Below, piece by piece: positions 37,525 through 49,300 of a stretch of 64,000 nt of DNA. This DNA comes from Stratiolaelaps scimitus (Eukaryota; Arthropoda; Arachnida; Mesostigmata; Laelapidae). How positions within the stretch are numbered: the first letter of the stretch is position 1; the number at the start of each line of letters is the position of its first letter. The stretch is taken from positions 4,922,501 to 4,986,500 of the forward strand of contig JABWDB010000018.1 in NCBI GenBank assembly GCA_019614645.1. Reading direction: 5' to 3'. Below the pieces are notes generated by a model. The model did no database searches. It was given only the letters and a program-made list of their open reading frames with translations, and had not been told where the DNA came from. A program made the position numbers and the translations under genes.

Positions 37525-40500
37525 ATCGGACGGCTTTAGAGAGAGGGAGAGAGAGAGAGAAAAGGATTCTAGCGAATTTGGTGCACCCATTAGTATCGTC
37601 AACGAAGATAGTGTTACCTAAAATGGACTACTTCCATCGAACACTAAGTATCAGCTATCAAGCTCATTTGCTTATCCTCGTTAAGCTCAGGATGTGATTT
37701 CGATATCACCCTGTTGACGCTTGCCGATAACAGCGGTCAGCGCCTTCGAGCCCAATTCATTGGCGCTATACCACAGATGTGCCAAGAGTTCAACCTTGTG
37801 CTGCTACTGCCGCTGCTGCTGTTGTTGTCGTTGTTGTCACCCAACTAAGATGCATCCACCATGCATCAACCGGACACGCAGGCCAGATTACAGGACGAGC
37901 AACAGTTATTCCAGTTGTGCAAATGCTTATGACCTACGGCCGACGGCTCGTTCAGTTCAATGGCACCTGCCAGCGATCCAGCTGTGCCATATTGAGCTGA
38001 TTTGTCTTCCACAGCCATTATTTATACGTTTGGTGTATTCCACTTCCGTCTATCCACAGGGCAATCGTGTTTAGCAATCCATGGTGAGAGATAGCTACGT
38101 CTGACTGACTGTGACAATTCACTAACGCCGACAACGAACATACCGTGCACAACGACAGCACTGAAATTATCGAAGGTCGGCCGGGGCCCAACAGGACCTA
38201 ACACGATCATGTATATATATATATTATTCATATATTCGGATATATATCAAACATACACATGCCCAGGAAGTTTTTACCTCCGGACTGGCGTGCCCTATAC
38301 TATTAATCTATGCATAATGTGTCTGTGACATTGTCAAATCTAGCAGAAGCCTCGCACCTCTTTATTGTGGCATGCCAAATCCGGCCAGTGAATGCTATCC
38401 GCCCTCGCTAAACAATAACAAACAAGTTAATAATCATCATTCATCAACTAATATTGCAACTTGGCTGTCGACTCCATTTGGTTAAACTGATGACGATTCC
38501 TCGGAATGTTGTTGAAGTACACACGAGGGCTGCAGAGACCGAATCGTTCATTTTATCAACACGAATTTTGAGGGAGCTGAGATTATATTGCAAGCATTCC
38601 CATTTGAAATGGCTGATTCACATATAACACACCGCCGTTCATGAATAACAACCATGACAATAGGAAAAAAAAAAAAAAATAATAATAATACATTTTGCTT
38701 ACGTAACATACGTAACGAATCTATAAATGCACCGTTTGCGACACCATTTTGCGCTTGCCATGATGAGTGAATATATATATATACATATATAGCTTTCAGG
38801 TCACATGTGCGCAACGCCCATTTATTGGCGTTCCTTGTAAAAAGTCATTATTTTCTCTTTAGTGTGCCTCAGTGCTAACTAACCGGCCTTCACGAGCTTT
38901 TGCCAGCAGCTGAACAGCCCCGACACTCAAGACGTTCACTTAGTTCCGTCGGTCGATCGGTCGAGCAAGCAGGCAAGCGACCAGTAAAACAACGCCAACC
39001 CCACCTCCCCCCACCCCCGCCCCCTGCCCCCCCTAGCACGCTCTCACCGTCACCGTTGCTATATTACGCGCTAGATGATTACGTCACAGGCGATGAGTGG
39101 CTTTTCTCTCTCCGCAGCAGCGACCGGCGCCGCCTGCTGCTCCGTCTGCCTGGGCGACTTCACGTGGTGCTCCGCGCGACTTCCGGGGGGAACACACACA
39201 CAACGTTGGGCCGTTTAGCGGGGGACGGTGGACTGGCGAAGCATGCTTCGCCAGCGGCAATGGCTCCCTCACATGCGTTCCCGTGACAGCCAGCCATCGA
39301 TACTCGGTGGTGTGGTGGCCACTTGAGCGGGGGAACGACGACGGCGACCACCACCAGAGGATGAAACGAATCAACACTGGTCGGGTGCTGCAGAAAACGC
39401 AGCAGCAGCAGCCGATGCGCAACAGATGTCTCGATATAGGCGGCAACACAGTTCGTTTGTTTTGCGAAATACTTGACGCCGAACGAACGGCGTCTCGCTC
39501 GCTCGCTCGGTGGCTAGAGCGTCGTTGGTTAGTGCTGCAGGGGTAGTGTCCCCACAGACGGGTGCAGTGACGGGCTGTGACGTCGTTTGGCGGTGAGATA
39601 GCACAAGATAGCACCGACTGGGCGAGCTGGGTTGCTTGCCAAGCTAGTACTAATCATATAAACGGCGCCATCCAGCTAACGACGGGGTGGACTTCATTGA
39701 GCATCTTGCCTTGCGATTTTGATCACCACCACCACCATCACGCAACCCCCTAACCCGACTCCTGAGTTCTGTCAATTATTTGGGGGGTACACACTTTAAC
39801 AGACCCAAACATGCAATTGATGAGCTGCGATTGCATCGTATGGATTTTAAGCTGAAAATGCATCCACCCCATTTCATAGAATTGCGGCGGAATACAATGC
39901 TCAACGTCAATGTGATTTTGACTTTAACTTAATATACGAGAGATCGAACGGTCCAGAGAAGAACTTAAGCAAAGACCGACTACAAGAACACGCTTCACTG
40001 TAGGATAGCCATTTGCAAAAATATACAACAACTACACAATGCTATGCAGAACAGGATCCACAAATGCGATCGTCGCGATGATTCGAAGATTTCAGTAGCA
40101 GGCGAGCTGCTTATCACCGAGTTCATCGCGCGGGTTCAAATCGAGATATCACATCTTTCCACCACATCTTGCCACCACCCTCGCTTGTGGTGACTTTCAA
40201 TTCTCGTTGGTGGCCAACATCGGCGGCCACAGATGACCGTACGAATCGCAGCGAACACCTCGCGTCGACACTCGGCTCACGTCGCTCGGTCAACGCTAAA
40301 TCGGCTAAATCGGCTAAATCGGCAGCCGGAGCTTTTAGCCGCATCGTGTTACACACGATATACCCTATCTGTGCCTCTCCCCAAAGCGTCCTGAACCCGG
40401 GACTGAGATGAGAAACAGCTATTGGAGTACGGCTATTTCATCCGGTCCAGATCCGCCACCGCCGCCGCCGCCGCCGTTGCCTTCATCATTTGGCGGAGAC

Positions 40501-43500
40501 ATGATGATGATGCTGCTGCTGCAGCAGCAGCCGCCACCGCCGCTACCAGCTCTGAGCCCCGTCGTCGTGGCGTCCCTTAACGTCAATCTGCCGGCAGAGA
40601 AGAACCGAGCAACAGCACCAAGCGATCAGCGCTCTGACGCGATACAACAACGCCCTTCAGCGGCGATTAAACGAATTCACAGCGGCCTCTATATCTAACG
40701 GACAGACCGGCTCTCTGCCCGCAGCTTGAGCAATAGTTCCGTGCGCAACAGCAGTCACAGCCGCCGTTGTAATAGTTCCATGGTAGCTGTAGCCGTGCTT
40801 GCAGCTATAGCAGCTGGAGTGGTACGAGCCCATGTAGACGCGCACATATAAGCAAACCACTGCTACACTTCACGACTCCCGCCCTCTCCAACGAGATGTA
40901 GCTAACCCAGATCCACGGCAGCCGAAAGCTGCTGCTGATGCTGCTGTTGCTGCTTTCGACTGCTCCCGGGTCGCCGTTAGCATAAGCCGCGGCGGAGATG
41001 TCAAGGCCCATCTACATCTGTATCTACCGACGAATCAACGAGCTACGATGCAGGGATCAAGTAAGGGAAGGCGGGCAGCTGGCCGCCATCACTATCGCCA
41101 TAACTGTCACTACAGATACATAGCATACGTCGCAGAGGCATCCAACCGTCGATACCAGCGGTGGTAGAAGCAAAAGCACAAATGAAGATACCATGGCTTT
41201 CATGGATTGCCATGAACGTCGGCTACTATCAACGACCTGTTAACGACGACCGGACCCTGGCGGCTTCCTGCCGACCACGGTGAGCTATTCGAACCGTCAC
41301 CGGCTTCTGTACGCCGATTCAGTCGTGCGACAGTCCACGTAGTCTCTGTTCAGTGTATTGTAGTCCAACGAAGGCCAATCCGCACATGACAAAACATTAA
41401 CTATAACTGGCGAAAAATAGCCAATATGGAGAAGCAGCAGTTAAACAATGAGGCATGGCAACACGGTACCACACGGTGCGTTCCCAAATCGAGTTGTGCT
41501 TGCTCTGTGGCAAGGTGTCGTATCAGGGCGCAACGATCTGTATGATTAAATTCAAGGCCTGCTGAGCCTGCTTCTGGCCTGTTGGGAGATGTCACGAACC
41601 CTTCAGTAGAACTGTAGCAGGAACTCATTGAAGCAAGGACCTAAGCTGTACATTTGTTCCTCTGAAGTCCTTCGAAGTTCTTCGAGGTGAGTCCCTTCGA
41701 GCGGCATACAAAACGACGTATGAAGTCGTTCAAAAATCATCGTTCAAAAATGACTCATCGAGGACATCCTGCGTGACGATGAACGGTTCCCACGAAAGCT
41801 GTCCGTGATGTGTAATTACAAACCAGAACCAATGCTACGGTGAAATGCAACGAGTTGCATGGTCCTTTCAAACAGGTCTGCCAAACAGACGCACTGTTAA
41901 CCAGACACGCACATTCAAATGCTACTACTACCCGTACCGCTACTGCTGGTACTGTTGCAGCTGCACCACAATAACTGAGGCTATCATCCGCCTGCCGTTG
42001 CTATGACTGAAAAACCGCCCCTGACTCCGAGTGTCTGCGGTGCCAGTGGTGGTAGCACAAGTTAATGCCACCATAACAACAGCTAGCTTGGAGTGGATAC
42101 GGCTACATTGCTATGCCGTGTTACAGATCGAGAAATAACGTCCCCTTCTCCACAGAGCTGCTGCTGGTGCTGCTGTTGTGTTTGCTGATGCTGTTCTATA
42201 TCTACGGCGGCGCCATAGGAGAGGAGCGACCATGAAGAACGAGTGAGCTGTCATCGAGGCTGGTCTTTCCATCATGAGTCGGGGAAAACGTTGTCGCCAG
42301 CTTGCTCGGAAACCCCACAACACTTGGCCGGTGTGAGTGGCGGCGGTGGCCGGCCGCATCGACGTCAAACTGCCACGAGACGCAAAGGCGCGTACAATAC
42401 GCCAGTCTGCTGGCCAGACGCGCTCACACGCAGCCGCGACGGGGTGGACACAGCCGCATATTCGAGCTGACGCAGCGAGTGCCTTCGATAAAGAGAAAAT
42501 CGTGGCGCAAGCGGTGTGAGGATGGGCCCATCAAAGAAATTGGCAAAAAACAGCGAAGACCGAGGAACAAACGCTAACAGGCGGCAGCGGCGGCAGCTGC
42601 GGCAGGAAACAATGACTGACGAACTGAAGGAATCGTCGTCGAAGTCGAGTTCTTCGGACTTGTGAGTTCGTCGCCAAGCTGCTGCTGCTGCTGATATTAA
42701 TGGGTCAAATCTGACGGGGATGTTATGCTGACCAAGGAAAAAACATCACCAGCCGACGAAAGCCGACTCCCCAAATGGACCTTGATAGAACCGATCTATG
42801 CATGGATCGACTATACGACTAATCGGCTACGACGATGAAATGGCGATGAAAGCCAAAGTACTAGGAGGTAAGGGGAGGCGCAAAGTGGTGTCGTCGCTTT
42901 AAGATTCAGGATCTTCAAGAAGGACCTAAAAGTGAAGCCGAAGGGCTTCACCGTCGTAAGCGGAACCGGAAGGAACTGATAGGTTGCTGTAGATTGCTGC
43001 TATCGGAAGCCTTACATCGGGCCAGTTCCCTTATACAGTAATAGAGCTCTGCTTTCGATAAATGACGTCTTGTCTTCGATCTCGATTCCGGGCATCGCCA
43101 GACAGTGCAAGTCTGTATGAGCGATACTCCTGGGTCGGCACGCTGAACGGGTATGCGCGCCAACAGGATGTCGACGTGTGATTGGGTGTCTACCACGTTA
43201 GGAGCAGGGGCGTTCAACTTCGTTCATCCGGCTGTTAGAGGGAAGCGACGGGGGGTTGACGGCGTTTTCAGGGTGCCTATGTCAACAACTGGACACACTA
43301 AGATCCGTCTCGCTCCGTACAGCTTAGCTAGAGATCTGTTCCAAGCAGATCCAGCTGAGACGCTAGGCTCGACGACAATGCGACAATATAAACCCCTTAC
43401 CAGATCCTAATGGTAGCAGCAGTTAATGCCTCTACATTGGAAATGTCGCTGCCCCAGAACCCGGAAAGGTCATGTTGGTGCGTTGCAGACCTGACGCAAC

Positions 43501-44354
43501 AGACCGCATCGTGCTGAACAGAACTGCCACGATGACTAGTAATAACTAACGTATCTGATTCTAGCGAGTCGATTGCATCATACACTCACCACCGCTAGAC
43601 AATACGTCTTGTATTCATAATGTCATGTAACTTCGAAAAAGAAGTTACCATCGAGATCCGTCCATTAGATGCTGTTGCTCGATGAAGTCGGCGGCGTCGT
43701 CGTGCCGCTGCTGATTCCGATGAATGAATACAATATCAGCTTCGCAGCAAACGAGCAGCTCGTTTAGAGAGAGAGATGCGAAGATGGGATCAATGAGTCA
43801 GTCACTGAACCGCCACTGATGACCCCTGCTGGTGGTGGTCGTCGTCGTCGTCTTCGTCGCCACAGTCATCACCGTCATTCTACACAATTTATATATATAT
43901 ATATATATATATAATAGATGTGAAATGCATGGCACACTGGCGTGATAAACGCTCGATTCCAGATAGTTCCTTCTTGGTGGATTTCTTCGTCCGCCACTTT
44001 CGTCACCATAATCATCAGCAGCAGCAGCAACAACATCATCGTCCCCACAGCGATCACATGATCATCAACAAACACCCGCCTCCATCCGCCAAACCAAGAC
44101 GATGCTGACAAGGTTATTCGTTCATAGCTAACCACCCAACGAACTGTTATCATCACCACCTCGGCAACCTCAGCAACTTCCGCACGTCCCCCGTAACACC
44201 TATAGTTCACTCTCGATACATCCACGTATGATATATATATATATATATATAGGAAGAGCAGCAGAACGATCCATTCTACTAGCAAGGGTACAGTGGTAGA
44301 GTGACGACGAATATCCCAACACACCGTTCTGGTACCCTCGTACCAGAACACAGC

Positions 44355-44403
<49 letters not shown>

Positions 44404-44772
44404 TATATAGTAAGTTAAAGCCACCCAGCTTCTGTGCTGTAGTACCAGTAGTTCGCTAGGATTTCAAAGACAAACAGCACAGCGAGAGGGAGAGAGAGAG
44501 ATAGACAGTAACCGGCAGTAGTACACACAACACACGATCCATACATTGTCACCAAACGCGCAGCGACGAATCGTAGCGTCATAGCGTCAGTCAGTCAGTT
44601 TGTCTGTCTGTCTAGCTGACTACACCAGCTCCCCCCGCCCCCCCCGCCGCCCCCCGGCCGCCCCTGAGAAGAAGTGGCGTGAAATAGTTGGCAGAAAACA
44701 CCAAAGGTAGTTTGTTCCTGGCCGGAGGCGAGAGACCCTCTCACAGGTATTCGCTCGCAGTGATACCCCTTT

Positions 44773-44803
<31 letters not shown>

Positions 44804-46312
44804 GCTCTCGTATTAGCCAGGCAACGTCAATCTGCCAATGACTGACTGGCCGGCTTCAGTCGCTGCCGCCGCCGCTGTTGCCTTGTTCGCGTTTCGCGTC
44901 CACTTCGTTCCTGTTCCTCGTCTGCAATGTGTCCGTTTGGCAATCCGTCCGTGCGTTCGTCCGTCCGTCATCCCGTTCATCGGATCGTTCGACTATGCCC
45001 GATTCTAGCGTCGCTCCCCCGCCCCCCCAGTGGGGCTGTCTGATCAGCGATCTGATCAACCGTCGCGAGTTTCTGTCCAACTGCGTCTCGTTGAATGGTG
45101 ACGATGCTGGAGCGGGCGGGAGGCGGGAGCGGCTGCAACTAAGGAAATTATGCTGTCGCTGGCACACGCGCGATCATGGCGCAGTCTGCTTCAATCAAGC
45201 CAAATACCCCAGATATATAATAACAACAATAATAGCTGGTCGGCTAGAAGCAGCAGCAGCAGATATCGCCGAAATTCGCTGACCGAGCACGTTCTCGAAC
45301 GCAGCGAACAGCGGCGAAACAGCCAACCAGCGAACGAACGACAATGTACCCGTGTGGCTTGTCCCCATGGCAGCAGCAGCAGCAGCCGCCGCAGTGTCCG
45401 TGCAGTTCTTATTATTATTATTATAGTTAAGGGCAAATGAACACATCAACAACAAGTCAATCGCGTCAGCAATGGAGGCGCGCGCGCGCGCGCGCATGTG
45501 ACAACAGACAGAATTCTTTGACGAGGCAATAACACTGGTAGCAGCTGGGGCAGATGGCCAGCACCGCTCGAGGCGGAGGCGGCGGCGTCGACGACGCTGG
45601 CGGCGATTTCTGCTGAGGCGCGACCGCCGCTGAAGAAGTTGCCACCTCCAGTTGAGATGTCGGCCATGCCCTGTTCTGCGACACTTGCCCTTACAGAAAC
45701 AGAGTGGGCCAATTTCTGAGGCGACGGTGCGACCGTTACAGATACAGATGACGTTTGTGGTGCACGTATGGACGAAGATGCATGCATCTTTCTGTGCACC
45801 TATGGACGAAGATGCACACACTTTTCTATAACTGTAGCAGTAACAACAACAGCAGCAGAGGCAAGAGCAGCGGCGGCTGCTAGTGTAGTTGTCGTCAGCA
45901 CAAGTTCTCGACAGTATCTAGTCGATTTATTATACAATATACATGTGGTATTCAATAGAAACCGGGACTGTAGACTAACGTGATGACGGTAATTATTCTT
46001 ACATTCGCAGTAATAATAATAATAATGAAAAGCGCTAGCACTCATGGTACTGTCCACATTGTGTGACATCAACAGATAGGTGATGACAACGGAGGTGGCG
46101 AACGCCAGCAGCAACAAATGTAGCACTTGGCATCGCCTTTTAATGTATCGGGTTCACTTGATGCATGAGACAACATGAGTCAAGCTCAAGGTGAGAAAAT
46201 CAGGCGAGTTAAAGGTGACGGCGACGGTTCTTCCGCCTTCTGAGCGCCGATCGAACGGAATAAATAGCGTGAAAAAAGACGGCACGGTGTCGTGTACTCG
46301 GGGACTTCAAAA

Positions 46313-46369
<57 letters not shown>

Positions 46370-49300
46370 TATACATATATATGAGAGAATAATAATATTA
46401 ATGATAAAATATTTAGTAAATCAGAGAATATTTGGACTACCTTTGCATGTATTGTACAATGTATTCATCCTGTATCTCATGTATTCTAATAACAATAGGA
46501 GATGCGCCTCGATTATAATTGGGTACTGAACAGGCGTGTTATAAACATAATAATAATAATAATAATGCATAAATAAATAAAAATATTTGGGCCAATGATG
46601 CTCGCTCATTTCGCATTAACACAGTTGACAATTCACTCCGCCGTTAGAAATTAGCCGAAAAACGGCTATCTTCTGTTCATTGTGCACCGTTCAATACACC
46701 AATCATTCATTAATAACGAACTCGGCGAGGTTTGAGGTTAACCCCGTGAATTGAGTATCGCAATTATCGAGTGTTGCACAAATATCTCACTATTGCATAC
46801 GCACCAATCCCATACGATAGCCGTGCCGCGTTCATCCCAAGCAATCATTAATCACCCGTATAACTTATCTCTTGCCGTACTTTGAATGTCACTCCCCAGC
46901 ACAAATCGTCGAGTGTCTGTTTTGCCTTATGCGAGCTATCGAAATACAATTTATTGTTCAATGCAACAAATCCTGTTGCATTGAACAACAAATTCGGCTG
47001 TGCATTCAGATTGGGATCGCTTACGACGGCATAACGCGGACGGGACGTTCGACGTCAGACGTTTCGTCGAACGAACGAACGAGCTGAATCAATTGGCATT
47101 CTGCGATTTACATTGTTGCTTGTCAATGCTTCGCATCGACATTGGTGACATTGACCCGGCGTTCCAGCCGAAACCAAAGCGTCGAGATGAAACCAGAGGC
47201 GGACGTATAGATATAATAGCGATTATAGCTGGTCAGGCAGGGCCCGCGTGCCGCGACCGAACGACAACGAAAACGACGACGCTTTCGAAGCCGCGCAGCT
47301 GTACGATAATAATAATAATAGCAGAAAGTGTACACATTGCTGTATACGTCATTCTGTTTCGCGGTCTGTTGGACAGGCGTAACTATTACAACCCACTGGC
47401 GTTCGGCTGTCTGCGATCTTTTGCTGATAACGACAACAGCAGTAGCAGCAGCAACGGCGGCAGCAGCAGCATCAGCAATAACTAACAAATACTAGATGCT
47501 CTCATTCCTATATTCTGTCGACGTTCCCAAGCAGGCGGTATACGCTACGGTATATGCGTGGCCGATACACGCTAATGACAAAGCGCATATGGTGTTAGTG
47601 CCATATAGAGAGAGAGAGGGACATTGTGGCATTTTGCAGCTCGACGCAAATCTTCAGTTGAAAATCGCAGCAGGAGCAGGGACTGTCTGTGATCAGACGG
47701 CTAAGCTTGATACCAGCCAAGCTGGGGTGAAGTTGAAGCTGGCCAAGGGTCTAATTATCTATTTTTGTTACCACACAATCAAGTAATCAGTCCCTCGATT
47801 AAAACGCCTGCCCGGCTCATATTTGCTGATGTAACCATTAATCCTCGCGAGCTCTTCACATCATGAGCGGACGCTGAAGTCGCATGTGCAGTTATTTTGC
47901 TATTTGTCTCTATGTGTGGCGGATGCGTCCATGTGCTTGTTATGTGTCAATACACATAATACTGATCACTAAAAAACAAATAAGAAGCACATTTCGAGAC
48001 AATCAATCCAGTTCAGCTCCTGCATAACCGCTCCACTGGTAGCTGCAATCGGTTACAGTTTTAAGAATAAAAAAAATTAACACAAAAACTGGCCCACCGT
48101 CACCCCGCCGCCGCCGCTCAAACAGGAGTCCGTCGAAATGTCGTTCGTTACGCAGCTGCAACAGCACCGAAGACTCTCCCCTTCGCTGGAGCTGCTTCGG
48201 TATCGAGAGTGAAAGTACCACGCGTCGGGCAGTTACTTTCATTATTATTATTATTATTTTTATTATTATTATTGTTACGATTCGTTTCGAGGCTCAAACA
48301 AACATGCGGCTACAGCCGACTGCAGCTTGAGGGTCTGACGCCGCGTTCAATGACGGACGCTTCGGAGCAAAAATGATCTCAGCAGCGAAGGGAAAACACA
48401 ATAAAAAGTGGCGCTGCGCTTTTAACGTCAGACAAAAACGTCAAACTCCGTCAAGTTTAAGTGAGGTGACTTATTTTTTTAGCGAGAACGGGACCGATCA
48501 ATCAATTTAGTGAGAGCGAGAGCAAGTTTTTTCGTTTGCGTAACCACAATTGTATTAGTAATAATAATAATAACGCAATGATAGCACTATGCAAGTATCC
48601 CGCAGGTACGAGGAGCGAATCTCATACGACTAGTGGTCTGGGCGACCGTTTCCGGAGCGATCGACCAGTGGTGTCAACATCGACAACAAGACGTCAATCA
48701 CCATTAAGTGAATCGGCGCAACCACAGCAGCACCACCAGCTTTGGCTGACCCTGCTCAAGAGGTAGAATTCAAGATCAGCGTTTCTCAGTCCTATGAACG
48801 ATTATACCCACCAAACAAACGAATGAACAACGCTGAAACTCGGCGTATGTAGCCAATCGTCAATGTCCGCCGATATGATTTCGTTCCTGACGAGGAACGG
48901 AGACCGTGAATGTGAATGGCGCTTAATAACCGTAACAATAAATACAGTCACCCGGCCGCACGAGTCTCATTTCAATAAACAAGCACAAAATCAACACTGT
49001 CAGCAGAAAACGACCTCACTGAGAGAAAGTTTGCTACGACCGCAATGCACTGATGGCAATGATGGGAGCGCACCAGAGGGCTTTCGGACCACCACAGCAT
49101 AAGCTATAACCGAGACAGCAATTGCCACCCCGTCAGCGAGACGAATCGAGAGGCGAGAGCGCGGACACCATCCAAGTGTGCGACGTCATTTTGGTGGATG
49201 AAATGTCCACAATAATCCATATCGATACCCGCGCCTTTCATGACACCTTCCGAAGCTCTCTGCTATTGATCGTCAATAAGTGTAAGTAAATCAATACGAA

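Noticed and set aside
40090..40150. gggttcaaatcg as a tRNA B-box
   Set aside because: No acceptor stem or convincing A-box, and no second copy with the same flanks.
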